Positions 54,372-64,000 of a stretch of DNA of 64,000 nucleotides are shown here, piece after piece. The position numbers were made by a program, and so were the translations under genes. The number at the start of each line of letters is the position of its first letter. Position 1 is the stretch's first letter. The DNA lies in contig NZ_FUHW01000044.1 in assembly GCF_900163545.1 (NCBI RefSeq), positions 186,001 to 250,000 of the forward strand, given 5' to 3'. Under the pieces are notes generated by a model. The model was not told the DNA's origin and searched no databases. It saw only the letters and a list, made by a program, of their open reading frames with translations. The DNA comes from Arthrobacter rhombi. Its GTDB lineage: Bacteria > Actinomycetota > Actinomycetes > Actinomycetales > Micrococcaceae.

Positions 54372-57300
54372 ATGTCCCGATGGGGTGCGAATCCGGGTAA
54401 AAGCACGGGATTCAAGGTGGCTGCCGTCTCGGCGGTCTCCGCGCTGGCCATCACCGGGGCCATCATCTATCCGGGGTTCAAGACAGCTGACGTCGATCTG
54501 AACGACGGCGGTGTCTGGGTGGTGAATAAGGAGCTCAATAAGGTCGGCCACCTCAACTACCAGTCCAAGACCCTGGACGGCGGCGTGCTGACACCGCTGC
54601 CCGATTACGATCTGGAGCAGGACGCCGAGCACGTCTTCGTGCGCAACCTGGAACAAGGCGCGCTGACCACCATCGATCCGGCCATGGTCCAATTCGCCGA
54701 CGATAACGCCCTGCCGGCCAACTCATCCTTCTCCTACGGCTCCGACGTCGTCTCGGTCACCGACGCCGATCACGGCGTCGTCTATGCCACGGCGACGGAG
54801 AACCTCGGCGGTTTCGCCTCCCAGGACACGCCTCCTTTGCTCGAGGCCAAGGGCCAGGTCCTCACCGCCGTCGGGACCGATGACACGGTCTGGGCGGTGG
54901 ACGTCGAAGCGCATAAATTCTTCAGTTGGGTCGCCGAGTCCGACGGCAGCTTCACCCAGGAAAGTGAACAGGACGTCGAGGAGTTGGGGGATGCCTCGGA
55001 GGCGCAGCTCAGCGTGGTCGGCGACACCGCCGTGCTCTTCGATGAAAAGACGGGCAAGGTCACGACCTCGGCGGGGAAGACCAGTACCGTCGTCGACCCC
55101 GAAGGCGGCCAACTCCAGGCCCCCGGCCCCGATACCGACCATGCGGTGATCGCCTTGGGCAATAAATTGGCCGATGTCCCGCTCGGGGGAGGGGAAACCG
55201 AATACCTGCCGTTGAAAGCCAGCGGAACCGCCATCCAGCCGGTCAGGGTCGGTGAATGCACCTATGCGGCCTGGCAGGGAAGCGCCCAATACGTGCGTGA
55301 TTGTGATGACGACTCCCAAGACGTCAACCGGCAGGTGCCGGAGCTACCGGGCGGCGCCGACCTGCAGTTCCGGGTCAACCGTGACGTCGTCGTGCTCAAT
55401 GACGTCACCTCAGGGCAGGTGTGGCTGGTCAACGACGGCATGCAGATCGTGAGCAACTGGAGCGATTTGGAACCTCCCAAGGGCAAGGGCGAGGCGAAGA
55501 AGGAAGACTCCAAGGAAGTCACCGACGCCATCGAACTGCCCAACCGCACCGAGAAGAATAAGAAGCCCATCACCAAACCCGATTCCTTCGGTGTCCGGGC
55601 CGGACGCACCACGGCCCTTCCGGTGCTCTTCAACGATGTCGACCCCGACGGCGACCTGCTGACTGCTTCGCTGGACGGCAAACAGCCCACCCTGGGCACC
55701 CTGCAAGAAGTCAACGACGGCACAGGGTTCCAGATGGTCGTGCCCGAGGACGCCACCGGTAGCACCTCCTTCACCTATCGGGCCGACGATGGGCGAGGCG
55801 GAGAGGCGACCGAGAAGGCCACCGTGCGCGTCGTCCCCGAGGACGAAAACCACAAACCCAGCCAGGAACGCGTCACCACCCTGCGGGTCCAACAAGGCGA
55901 AGCCGTCACCCAGAACATCCTCAGTGACTGGATCGACCCCGATGGTGATGACCTGCAACTGCTGGGTGGCTCCAGTGATGACAAGGACATCATCCGCATT
56001 CGCCCCGATGGCGCCTTGACCTTCCAGGACAACGGCAAGAAGGTCGGACGCAAGGAAATCACCGTGCAGGTCTCCGACGGGCGCGAAGGAGCCCAGGGGC
56101 GTGTCGTCGTGGAGGTCCTGCCCAAAACGGCGACCCCGCCGGTGACCGCGACCGACCACGTCACGGCGAATGTCGGCGAAGAAGTGACGTTCTCACCGTT
56201 GAAGAACGATCTTGATCCTGGCGGCTCTGAACTGCGCCTGGCCACCGTCGAATCGGTCAATGGCGTGGAGGTGAAGAGCAATACGGATACCGGCACGGTG
56301 ACCATCCGCGGTGAACGGACCGGGACCTTCTACGCCAAATACGTGGCCACCAACGGTCCGGCCAGTGCCCCCGGCCTGGTGCGCATCGACATCAAGGACC
56401 CCGAACAGAACTCGGGCAACCCCATCGCCGTCCGCGACGTGGCCCTGCTGCCGGCAGGACAGGACGTGCTGGTCAACGTCCTGGGCAACGACTCCGACCC
56501 CGCCGGCGGAGTCCTGGTCCTCACCGGTGCCGACGTAGCCGACGACGCTCCGTTCACCGTCTCCGTGGAACGCAACAGTTTCGTCCGGATCACCGATGTC
56601 CGCGGTCTCACCGAACCGAAAAAGGTCCAGTACACGGTGTCCAACGGCAGTGGGGTGTCCACCGGGGAGATCAATGTGATCCCCGTCCCGGCACCGCCCA
56701 AGCTCGATCCGCCCCGGCCGAACACCGACGACGTCGTCGTCCGGGCCGGGGACGTCGCCACCGTCGACGTCCTGGAGAACGACATACACCCCAACGGTGC
56801 GGAGTTGACGCTGCTTCCGGACCTGAAGGAAGCCGAAGACCTGGGCAAGGGATCGCTGATCAGCGTCGCCGATAGCACCGTGCGTTTCCGCGCCGGCGAA
56901 TTCGACGGCAAACCGCATAACGTTTCCGCCGTCTACACCGTGGCCGGGCCCGACGGGCAGGAAGCCAACGCCCGCGTGAACTTCCACGTCCAGCCAGTGG
57001 ACGTGGCCGATAACGCCCCACCCTCACCCGAACAGATCACCGGGCGGGTCTTCGCCGGCGGAACCACCGCCATTGCCGTCCCGTTGGGTGGAATCGACCC
57101 CGACGGGGACTCGGTGACGCTCGTCCAGCTCGGCGGTGCCCCCCAGCTGGGCTCGGCAAAGGTCAAGGGTTCGGCCATCGAGTACACCGCCAGCAGGAAC
57201 TCCAGTGGGACGGACGTGTTCTCCTACGTCGTCGAAGACCGGTTGGGTGCCCGGGCGACGGGCACCGTGATGGTCGGTGTTGCCCCGCTCTCCACGACGA

Positions 57301-60300
57301 ATAACCCGCCGGTGGCCGTGAACGACTCCATCACGGTCCGCCCCGATCGGCCGGTAGCGGTGGACGTCATGAGCAATGACACCGACCCGGACGGCGACCA
57401 GATCACCCTCGTCGATGACGTGCAGACGTCCAACGGCGTGGACGCCAAGGTTTCCAACGGCAGGATCGTGGTGACCTCCCCGAAGCAGAAGGGGTCCCTG
57501 TCGGTGAGATATACGATCACCGACGGCCGCGGCGGAACAGCCAGCGCCACACTCACCGTGGAAGCGGATCCGGAAGCCAAGCTCCTGGCCCCGATCGCCC
57601 GTGACGACCATGCCTCGCTGCAGGAAGTGGTCGGCAAGGAAGATGTCACCCTACCCATTCTCGATAATGATGAGGATCCCGATGGTCGGATCGAGGATCT
57701 GGACATCACCTTGCCGGATGATCCGGCCACGGCCAATGTCACCCAGGACAACCAGCTGAAGGTCAAACTGACCGACGATTCCCAGGTCATTGCCTACACG
57801 ATCACCGACCAGGACGACCTCAGCTCCACGGCCTTCGCCATCGTTCCGGGGGTCGGCGGAGCACGTCCCGTGCTGCGCAGCGATAAGCCGCAGGAAGTGA
57901 TGGCCGGGGAGAGCCTGAAACTCGACCTCGAGGAACTGGTGCAGGTTCGTGACGGACATCAGCCCCGACTGACCGATGAGTCCAAGGTGTCCTCCGTTCC
58001 GGAGAACGACGGCAAACTGGTCCGTTCCGCCACCGAGCTGACCTTCAAATCAGCCAAGGAATATTCGGGCCCCGCATCGGTGACCGTGGAGGTCACCGAC
58101 GGTTCCGGGCCCGATGACCGTGATGGGCTCGATAGCGTGCTCTCCATCCCGATCAAGGTGCTGCCACGTCCGGAAGACAACGAGGCTCCCAGCATCCAGT
58201 CCAACTCGCTCGATGTGGCCCAGGGCGAGGACCCGGCCCGGTTGGATCTGAGTCAGATCGCCAGTGACCCCGACGGTGACGAACTCGAATTCTCTGTCGG
58301 AGAGCAGAACATCGAGGGGGTCAAGACCGAACTGGTGGACGGCCACTTCCTCACCGCCTCCGCCGATGTGAAGACCCCCAAGGGCAGCAAGGGCTCGGTG
58401 AAGGTCTCGGTGAGCGACGGGCACAACGATGCCGTGTCGGCGAGCATCACGCTGAACGTGCTCGCCTCCACCCGTGAACTGCCGGTGGCCGTAGCTGACA
58501 CCGTCGAGGACGCCCAGCAGGGCAAAAAAGTGGTCGTCGACGTCCTGGCCAACGACCACAACCCCTATGAGGATCAGGGGCCGCTGAAGATCATTGGCGC
58601 CACCGGGCAGCAGGGAGATGGCGGGGCGGAAATCCGCGGGGATCAGTTGGCCATCACCCCGGATCAGGACTTCGTCGGCACGATGACGGTCCAGTACACG
58701 ATCGGGGACGTGACCGAGGATCCCGACCGTCAGGTCGACGGCACCGTGACCTTGAACGTCAAGGGAAAGCCCGAGGCTCCCGGTCTGCCGTTGGTCGAAT
58801 CCACCGGTGATTCCAAGGCAGTTCTCAGTTGGGATGCCCCCTCGAACAACGGCTCCCCGATCGAGTCCTACACGGTCTCCGGTGACGGTGTGGAGCAGAG
58901 CTGTGCGACCACTACCTGCACCATCAACGGGTTGAAGAACGACCACGTCTACAATTTCTCGGTGACCGCCACCAACGCCGTCGGTGAATCAAGTGCCTCC
59001 GCCTCTTCGGCAGATGCCCGCCCCGATGTCGAGCCGGAACAGCCCGGGGCCCCGACCAGTAGCTCAGGTGACGAACAAGCCACCGTGAACTGGGCACCAC
59101 CGGTCAGCCGGGGTTCGGCAGTGACCAGCTACTCGTTGGAAATCTCCCCGGCACCGGCCACCGGCGTCAGTCAGGTCACCGGAGTCACCGGGACCAGCCA
59201 TACCTGGAAGGGCCTGAAGAACGGGGTGTCCTACCAGTTCCGGGTCAGGGCAGTTAATAAGGCAGATAAGCCCTCGCAGTGGAGCAACTATTCGTCCTCG
59301 GTGATTCCAGCAGGCAAACCCTTCCAGCCGACGGCCCCCGTCGCAGTACGCGCCGAATCGGCGGTGAATGGCGGGGTCGTCAATGTGAGCTGGAAGGCCC
59401 CCGGGAACAACGGCGCCCCCATCCAGGGCTACACCTTGAAAGTCCTTGCGGGTGGGTCAACCGTCAAAACCATCGACGGGATCTCGTCCGGGACCACAAA
59501 ACAGTCGGTGACCGGGCTGAAGACCACCGGGTCCTATACGTTCTCCGTCACGGCGAAGAACAAGGTCGGCACCTCGCCTGCGAGCGGGAAGTCGACGGCA
59601 GTGACCCCTTATGGCCGGCCCAAGACCATTGGCAAGCCCACGGCCCAGGCCACGGGAACCAACAACAAGGTCAAACTCTCCTTCCAGAAGCCCGGTGCCA
59701 ATGGTTCGTCCATCACCGGCTACCAGTACTCCACCGACGGCGGGTCCTGGACGTCGATCGGCGGCCCCGGCTCGGTGATCACCACCAACGCCAATGGTGC
59801 GTCCCACTCGTGGAGGGTCAGGGCGCTTAACGCGGCCGGCGCAGCCGATTCGAGCCCCGCTTCGAACAGCACGAGCTCCTACGGTCCGTTGAAGGACGGC
59901 GGCGGGCGTTCAGCTTCCCACGGAGACGACTGGATCAAATTCACCTGGAACTCGAAGTCCAGTGACTACGCCAACGGCCGGCCGGTGACGTTGAAAACGA
60001 GCATCAGCGGAACATCGACCCCCAATGACGGCAGTGAGAAGGTCAATGTCGGGTGGGAAACCACCCGGAAACTGACCGTCACGGCCACCGATTCCGAGGG
60101 GAAGCATTCGCTGAGCAAATCGATCAGCGAAACCTCCAATAAGAAACCCGATCCGCCCGAACCCACGGTGCATCTATCGCGGGGCAACCCCGTGACGAAG
60201 AATGATTGCAGCATCAACTGCTATTACTTCAAGGTCAAGCTCGAGGAGTTCTCACCCAGCAGCAGTTTCCGGATTCAGTGCTATAACACCAAGTCCGGAT

Positions 60301-60461
60301 CCCGCCATAAATTCAGCACGAGCACCGGCACCCTGATCAGGACAAACTCCGCTGGAGAGGCCAAGGGGCAGGCCGAGTGCTATCACGGGGCGAAGACGCA
60401 GAAGGAGCCGCTCTACGCCAAGGTGGACGGGGTCTGGTCCCAGGCCGTCACCGGATGGTGA
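54372..60461 (+). CDS. Giant membrane-anchored Ig-like / fibronectin-III repeat protein
   Basis: 2029 residues. A signal anchor (about 14-34) is followed by a beta-rich, propeller-like region (40-360) and a charged linker. From about 401 to 1465 there are roughly eleven Ig/cadherin-like repeats of 95 residues, most with an NDxDPDGD-type calcium-binding motif (421-428, 999-1009, 1098-1105). Four FN3 domains follow (about 1465-1552, 1555-1648, 1650-1748, 1750-1838), then a Ser/Lys-rich stretch and a C-terminal domain with four cysteines (1946, 1950, 1970, 2003) that may form disulfides. Such a protein would span the wall as an extended rod. It opens a locus with MoxR, DUF58 and transglutaminase genes. 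GAGGAA precedes the ATG. Function unknown; adhesion or secretion scaffold are candidates. Confidence 0.9.
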   Translation: MSRWGANPGKSTGFKVAAVSAVSALAITGAIIYPGFKTADVDLNDGGVWVVNKELNKVGHLNYQSKTLDGGVLTPLPDYDLEQDAEHVFVRNLEQGALTTIDPAMVQFADDNALPANSSFSYGSDVVSVTDADHGVVYATATENLGGFASQDTPPLLEAKGQVLTAVGTDDTVWAVDVEAHKFFSWVAESDGSFTQESEQDVEELGDASEAQLSVVGDTAVLFDEKTGKVTTSAGKTSTVVDPEGGQLQAPGPDTDHAVIALGNKLADVPLGGGETEYLPLKASGTAIQPVRVGECTYAAWQGSAQYVRDCDDDSQDVNRQVPELPGGADLQFRVNRDVVVLNDVTSGQVWLVNDGMQIVSNWSDLEPPKGKGEAKKEDSKEVTDAIELPNRTEKNKKPITKPDSFGVRAGRTTALPVLFNDVDPDGDLLTASLDGKQPTLGTLQEVNDGTGFQMVVPEDATGSTSFTYRADDGRGGEATEKATVRVVPEDENHKPSQERVTTLRVQQGEAVTQNILSDWIDPDGDDLQLLGGSSDDKDIIRIRPDGALTFQDNGKKVGRKEITVQVSDGREGAQGRVVVEVLPKTATPPVTATDHVTANVGEEVTFSPLKNDLDPGGSELRLATVESVNGVEVKSNTDTGTVTIRGERTGTFYAKYVATNGPASAPGLVRIDIKDPEQNSGNPIAVRDVALLPAGQDVLVNVLGNDSDPAGGVLVLTGADVADDAPFTVSVERNSFVRITDVRGLTEPKKVQYTVSNGSGVSTGEINVIPVPAPPKLDPPRPNTDDVVVRAGDVATVDVLENDIHPNGAELTLLPDLKEAEDLGKGSLISVADSTVRFRAGEFDGKPHNVSAVYTVAGPDGQEANARVNFHVQPVDVADNAPPSPEQITGRVFAGGTTAIAVPLGGIDPDGDSVTLVQLGGAPQLGSAKVKGSAIEYTASRNSSGTDVFSYVVEDRLGARATGTVMVGVAPLSTTNNPPVAVNDSITVRPDRPVAVDVMSNDTDPDGDQITLVDDVQTSNGVDAKVSNGRIVVTSPKQKGSLSVRYTITDGRGGTASATLTVEADPEAKLLAPIARDDHASLQEVVGKEDVTLPILDNDEDPDGRIEDLDITLPDDPATANVTQDNQLKVKLTDDSQVIAYTITDQDDLSSTAFAIVPGVGGARPVLRSDKPQEVMAGESLKLDLEELVQVRDGHQPRLTDESKVSSVPENDGKLVRSATELTFKSAKEYSGPASVTVEVTDGSGPDDRDGLDSVLSIPIKVLPRPEDNEAPSIQSNSLDVAQGEDPARLDLSQIASDPDGDELEFSVGEQNIEGVKTELVDGHFLTASADVKTPKGSKGSVKVSVSDGHNDAVSASITLNVLASTRELPVAVADTVEDAQQGKKVVVDVLANDHNPYEDQGPLKIIGATGQQGDGGAEIRGDQLAITPDQDFVGTMTVQYTIGDVTEDPDRQVDGTVTLNVKGKPEAPGLPLVESTGDSKAVLSWDAPSNNGSPIESYTVSGDGVEQSCATTTCTINGLKNDHVYNFSVTATNAVGESSASASSADARPDVEPEQPGAPTSSSGDEQATVNWAPPVSRGSAVTSYSLEISPAPATGVSQVTGVTGTSHTWKGLKNGVSYQFRVRAVNKADKPSQWSNYSSSVIPAGKPFQPTAPVAVRAESAVNGGVVNVSWKAPGNNGAPIQGYTLKVLAGGSTVKTIDGISSGTTKQSVTGLKTTGSYTFSVTAKNKVGTSPASGKSTAVTPYGRPKTIGKPTAQATGTNNKVKLSFQKPGANGSSITGYQYSTDGGSWTSIGGPGSVITTNANGASHSWRVRALNAAGAADSSPASNSTSSYGPLKDGGGRSASHGDDWIKFTWNSKSSDYANGRPVTLKTSISGTSTPNDGSEKVNVGWETTRKLTVTATDSEGKHSLSKSISETSNKKPDPPEPTVHLSRGNPVTKNDCSINCYYFKVKLEEFSPSSSFRIQCYNTKSGSRHKFSTSTGTLIRTNSAGEAKGQAECYHGAKTQKEPLYAKVDGVWSQAVTGW

Positions 60462-60528
60462 AGATCTCCGTCCTGTTTATGTCCACCGGAACAAACACCA
60501 CGATTGCCGATGAAAGGCACAGCCGATA

Positions 60529-61512
60529 ATGACGATGACCAACGAGCAGGCCGAATGGTTTGCCGGCACTTTCGAGAAGCTGGTGGCCAATGTCGGTCAG
60601 GCCATCTTGGGTAAACCCGACGTGATCAAGTTGATCCTCACGGCCATGCTCTCGGAAGGGCACGTGCTGCTCGAGGATGCCCCGGGCACCGGCAAAACAA
60701 TGCTGGCCCGTTCGCTGGCGGCCACCGTCCAGGGCTCGAACTCGCGCATTCAGTTCACCCCCGACCTGCTGCCGTCGGACGTTACGGGCATCACGATCTA
60801 TGACCAGAAGAGCCAGCTCTTCGAATTCCACCAGGGGCCGATCTTCGCCAATATCGTGCTGGCCGATGAGATCAACCGTGCCTCGCCCAAAACCCAGTCG
60901 GCGCTGCTGGAAGTCATGGAAGAAGCCCGCGTCAGCGTGGATGGCAAAACGTACACCCAAGAGCGGCCCTTCATGGTCATTGCGACACAAAACCCGATTG
61001 AGCAGGCAGGTACCTACCGGCTTCCCGAAGCACAACTGGACCGCTTCCTGATCAAGACGTCCATCGGTTACCCGGACCGGGCCTCCACGGTGGCCCTGCT
61101 CTCCGGTGCCTCCACCCGGGACAGGTCGTTGGCGCTGAAACCGCTGATCACCACCAGCGCCGTCGCCGATATGGCCGATTTGGCCACCAGCGCGCATGTT
61201 GATGAGTCCGTGCTGAACTATGTTGCCGAACTGACCGAGCAGACCCGTGCGGCCGAGGAAACCCGGTTGGGGGTCTCCGTCCGTGGCGCCTTGGCCATGG
61301 TCCGTGCCGCCAAGGTGTGGGCCGCGTCGGAAGGCCGCAACTACGTGTTGCCCGACGATGTGAAGGAACTTGCGCCGTTCGTGTGGACGCACCGGTTCGT
61401 CATGGACCCCGAAGCAGAGTTTGCCGGGGCAACCCCGGAGTCCGTCCTGGCCCGGATTCTGTCCGTGACCGCGGCACCGCAGCAGCGGGCCGACGCAGAT
61501 TCCCGCGCGTAG
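60529..61512 (+). CDS. MoxR-family AAA+ ATPase
   Basis: 327 residues. Walker A DAPGTGKT at 50-57, Walker B LADEINRA at 111-118 with Asp113 and Glu114, sensor-1 ATQNPIEQAGTYRLPEAQLDRF, and a C-terminal lid domain. MoxR ATPases act as chaperones that insert cofactors or activate partner proteins, often those with vWA/DUF58 domains encoded next to them, as here. It follows the Ig/FN3 gene by 67 bases and precedes the DUF58 gene by 27, indicating one operon. It is cytoplasmic. Confidence 0.94.
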   Translation: MTMTNEQAEWFAGTFEKLVANVGQAILGKPDVIKLILTAMLSEGHVLLEDAPGTGKTMLARSLAATVQGSNSRIQFTPDLLPSDVTGITIYDQKSQLFEFHQGPIFANIVLADEINRASPKTQSALLEVMEEARVSVDGKTYTQERPFMVIATQNPIEQAGTYRLPEAQLDRFLIKTSIGYPDRASTVALLSGASTRDRSLALKPLITTSAVADMADLATSAHVDESVLNYVAELTEQTRAAEETRLGVSVRGALAMVRAAKVWAASEGRNYVLPDDVKELAPFVWTHRFVMDPEAEFAGATPESVLARILSVTAAPQQRADADSRA

Positions 61513-61539
61513 CCCGGTCCGGAAGGCAGTCACTTCAGT

Positions 61540-62937
61540 ATGAGCACACCGACACAGGACTCCGGTCGCCGGTCGGCCAGGACCGGGTCTTCTCGGTTCC
61601 CCGGCCTCGGGGGACTGTTCCGGTCACGGCGGGGGTCCAACGGGCCGCGCAGAACGCAGCCAATGGAGAAAAAACGTTCCCGACTGCATCCGGCGTCCCT
61701 CACGGCCCAAGTCGGCCAGCTCATCAAGCTCGAAGTCCAGCCCCTTTGGCAGCGCTTGAGCGGGTGGGCCCTGCCCAGGATTGAACCGGCCACGGACGTG
61801 GTGAGCCCACTGGGTTGGCTGCTGGCCGCCGTCGTCGTGGCCTTGGCCGTTTTGGGTGGGGTCTTCGGCTGGCAGGAAGCGAGGATTGCCGCCCTGATGG
61901 GTGCGCTGCTCCTGCTGTTGGCCATCGCCTTCATTCTGGGCCGTTCGGTCTTCCGGGTCACCCTGGATCTGAACCGGACCCGGGTCGCCGTAGGGGACCG
62001 GGCCGTGGGCGGGTTGGAAGTGCAGAACGCCTCGACGAAGGCACTGCTTCCGGTAGCCATGGAATTGCCGGTCGGTACCTCCACCGCGTTCTTCAGGATC
62101 CCCCGGTTGGCCCCCGTAGCAGTCCATGAGGAACTGTTCACCATCCCCACCCACCGACGGGCCGTCATTGCCGTGGGGCCGGTGCGCTCCATCCGACAGG
62201 ATCCGTTTGGGCTGCTGAGACGACAGATCAAATGGACGGAGGTCCAAGACCTGTTCGTCCACCCCCGGACGACGGCGTTGGGCGGGACCAGTTCCGGGTT
62301 CATCAAGGATCTGGAAGGGGAGCCAACCCGGGTGCTGTCCTCCTCGGATGTCTCCTTCCATGCCCTCCGCGATTATGTTCCTGGAGATGACCGGCGTCAT
62401 ATCCATTGGAAAACCACCGCACGCACCGGCGAGCTGATGGTCCGTCAGTTCGAAGAGACCCGCCGCTCCCATCTGGCCATCGCCTTGTCCACGAACACCG
62501 CGGAATACGTCGAGTCTGATGATTTCGAACTCGCCGTCTCGGTGGCCGCCTCGATTGGGCTCCAAGCGGTCCGTGAACAACGGAACCTTTCGGTACTGAC
62601 CCAGGCGGGCCCGCTGCGCACCCAGACCGGCAGGAATCTGCTCGATGATTGCACCCGGGTCGAGGGCACAGCCCGGCGCAACGACCTGATCGACCTCTCA
62701 CGAACCACCAACGACGCGGTGCCCAACGCCTCGGTCTTCTTCTTGATCACCGGTACGGCCGCCACCCCGGCGCAATTGCGTCGGGCCAGCACCCACGTAC
62801 CCGTTGGGGTCAGGGCCTTCGCCGTACGCTGTGGGACCGGAGCCGAACCTGCCCGGGCTTCCATCGGGGACCTGACGGTGATCACCGTCGGCCAACTCAG
62901 CGAGCTGCCCCTGATCCTGCACCAGGTGGCCTCATGA
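61540..62937 (+). CDS. DUF58 domain protein (MoxR partner)
   Basis: 465 residues. A basic, Ser/Arg-rich N-terminus of about 85 residues precedes two membrane helices (91-110, 114-134). A beta-rich region follows, then the DUF58 signature FHALRDYVPGDDRRHIHW at 273-290 with KTTARTGELMVRQFEET. The C-terminal part has a vWA-like layout (HLAIALSTNTAEYVESDDFE), though a full MIDAS is not obvious. DUF58 proteins are standard partners of MoxR ATPases in envelope-related operons. It overlaps the transglutaminase gene by four bases (ATGA). Confidence 0.9.
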   Translation: MSTPTQDSGRRSARTGSSRFPGLGGLFRSRRGSNGPRRTQPMEKKRSRLHPASLTAQVGQLIKLEVQPLWQRLSGWALPRIEPATDVVSPLGWLLAAVVVALAVLGGVFGWQEARIAALMGALLLLLAIAFILGRSVFRVTLDLNRTRVAVGDRAVGGLEVQNASTKALLPVAMELPVGTSTAFFRIPRLAPVAVHEELFTIPTHRRAVIAVGPVRSIRQDPFGLLRRQIKWTEVQDLFVHPRTTALGGTSSGFIKDLEGEPTRVLSSSDVSFHALRDYVPGDDRRHIHWKTTARTGELMVRQFEETRRSHLAIALSTNTAEYVESDDFELAVSVAASIGLQAVREQRNLSVLTQAGPLRTQTGRNLLDDCTRVEGTARRNDLIDLSRTTNDAVPNASVFFLITGTAATPAQLRRASTHVPVGVRAFAVRCGTGAEPARASIGDLTVITVGQLSELPLILHQVAS

Positions 62938-64000
62938 GCGCCCCCGTCTCGTGGCGCTCCCACCTGCCCTCCGCCCACCGCGCCATCGATGCGGCGGTCC
63001 TGCTGATCTGCCTCGGGTTGGGGGTCCTGGGCTTGGATGCCGCCTTCGGCGGTGACAGCCACTACCTGCTGGCCGGATTCGGTGGCGTGGTGCTTGGCCT
63101 GGTCCTGTCCTACGTCATCGTCCGCTACCGGTGGGGATTCCTGCCGGCGGCAGGCCTGGGCATCGCGATCTACCTGATCGCCGGAACGCCCCTGGCCACC
63201 CCGGCGGAGGCCACCTCGGGTTTCCTGCCCAACCTCGAATCACTGCGCACCCTGCTGGCCGGCGTCGTCTTGTCCTGGAAGGACGTACTCACCGTCGCCC
63301 CGCCGGTCGGCCTGCGTGCGGGCATGCTGGTCGTCCCCTTCCTCAGCGCCTACGTCACCGCCCTGGTCGCCGGTCTGCTCGCCTGGCGTTTCCGCTCACC
63401 GTTCTGGACCGCCATCCCGATCACCGTGATGTTCATCGTCGGCATCATCTTTGGCACCAGGGACGTGCCGCTGCCGTTGCTGCGCGGCCTCGTGCTGGTC
63501 ATGGCCTTGGTCTGCTGGTTGGCCTGGCGGCGACAGGTGGACCGTGCCGCGGGCCTCGACCAGCCAACCGGAAACGGTGGCGGCCATGTCTCGGCCGCCC
63601 GGCCCGGTCTGCGCCGCATCGGATTCGGTGCAGTGGTGCTGATGGTTGCCGGCGGTCTGACGGCCGTCGCCTCCCCGGCGCTACAAGTAGACCAGCCGCG
63701 GCAGGTGCTGCGCGACGCCGTCGTCCCACCCATCGACCTCTATGACTACCCGAGCCCGTTGATGAGTTTCCGCAACTATGCCAAGGACCATGCCGATGAG
63801 CCGCTGCTCTCGGTCACCGGGTTGCCCGACGGCCAACGGGTCAGGTTGGCCGCACTGGACAGTTATGACGGCATGGTGTTCGATGTCGATCCGCGTTCGG
63901 GCGGGAACTTCACCCCCGTCGGGGATGCCGGGAACGTCAACTCTTCGAGCGCCGAGGATCCGTTGCGTTCTCGCGGTTCGCTGGACATCACGATTGAGGG
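62934..64000 (+). CDS. TgpA-like transglutaminase-family membrane protein, 3'-truncated by window edge
   Basis: 355 codons are visible before the window ends. Six or so membrane helices fill the first 210 residues (AVLLICLGLGVLGLDAAF, GVVLGLVLSYVIVRYRWGF, MLVVPFLSAYVTALVAGLLA and others), and the outer domain begins around 245 with SPALQVDQPRQVLRDAVVPP. This is the N-terminal layout of TgpA/TgpA-N proteins, whose transglutaminase-like domain with a Cys-His-Asp triad lies beyond the edge, so catalysis cannot be confirmed here. The gene starts inside the DUF58 stop. The moxR-DUF58-tgpA order is a recurrent bacterial set. Confidence 0.85.
   Translation, partial: MSAPVSWRSHLPSAHRAIDAAVLLICLGLGVLGLDAAFGGDSHYLLAGFGGVVLGLVLSYVIVRYRWGFLPAAGLGIAIYLIAGTPLATPAEATSGFLPNLESLRTLLAGVVLSWKDVLTVAPPVGLRAGMLVVPFLSAYVTALVAGLLAWRFRSPFWTAIPITVMFIVGIIFGTRDVPLPLLRGLVLVMALVCWLAWRRQVDRAAGLDQPTGNGGGHVSAARPGLRRIGFGAVVLMVAGGLTAVASPALQVDQPRQVLRDAVVPPIDLYDYPSPLMSFRNYAKDHADEPLLSVTGLPDGQRVRLAALDSYDGMVFDVDPRSGGNFTPVGDAGNVNSSSAEDPLRSRGSLDITIE

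Noticed and set aside
1-64000. CRISPR array, insertion sequence, prophage or integrase
   Set aside because: No regularly spaced repeats, transposase, integrase or phage structural genes were seen on either strand.

Overview
The window reads as chromosome of a high-G+C Gram-positive actinobacterium, most likely order Micrococcales (Micrococcaceae / Arthrobacter relatives). The grounds are strong G/C preference at third codon positions over most of the window, many GTG starts, an acyl-CoA carboxylase with the actinobacterial epsilon subunit, and gene neighbourhoods resembling actinobacterial core regions: glmU-prs-rplY-pth-mfd, and a spread-out accA / maf / accE-accD / birA / PH-domain protein / lpdA / punA set that recalls the Rv3278c-Rv3308 part of Mycobacterium tuberculosis (recalled from knowledge, not searched). 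No rRNA, tRNA, CRISPR array, insertion sequence or prophage was seen, and no gene-free stretch exceeds about 300 bases.

Region 1 (1-9661) is a cell-surface or exopolysaccharide island, visibly more A/T-rich than the rest. On + it holds a GT-B glycosyltransferase cut by the left edge, a lipoprotein, a rhamnosyltransferase-like protein, a Wzz-like protein and a Wzy-type polymerase carrying its own Wzz-like C-terminal half. On - it holds a 908-residue fusion of three glycosyltransferases and a WlbB/WbpD-type sugar N-acetyltransferase. Region 2 (9942-13035) is a tight + strand operon: an anchored secreted protein, an MFS transporter and a membrane-anchored propeller-like protein. It converges on a 1531-residue secreted protein with four DUF4082 domains (13146-17741, -).

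Region 3 (18019-36028) is core housekeeping: glmU, prs, rplY, pth, sufS-sufU, nhaA, a VanZ-like gene, a DUF2505 gene, mfd, two small membrane or envelope genes, a nucleoside-salvage operon (punA, phosphohexo/pentomutase, deoC) and an LpdA-type flavoprotein divergent from punA. Region 4 (36177-50236) is mostly - strand: an MHS-type transporter (+), the biotinylated carboxylase subunit, an HTH/membrane-protein pair with a well-formed operator-promoter, maf, a TetR-MMPL efflux operon with a leaderless-type promoter, a dicarboxylate/glutamate symporter, a DUF885 protein, and accE-accD. The same 15-bp palindrome type (TGTAG-N5-CTACA) lies about 90-100 bp upstream of both carboxylase genes, suggesting one regulator coordinates the subunits.

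Region 5 (50434-64000, +) holds an SDR enzyme, birA (which would biotinylate the carboxylase), a PH-domain membrane protein, an Rv1264-type adenylate cyclase, and a surface-assembly locus that runs off the right edge: a 2029-residue membrane-anchored Ig/FN3 protein, a MoxR ATPase, a DUF58 protein and a TgpA-like transglutaminase. Regions 1-2 plus the 1531-residue protein, and region 5, are the parts most likely to hold undescribed biology.
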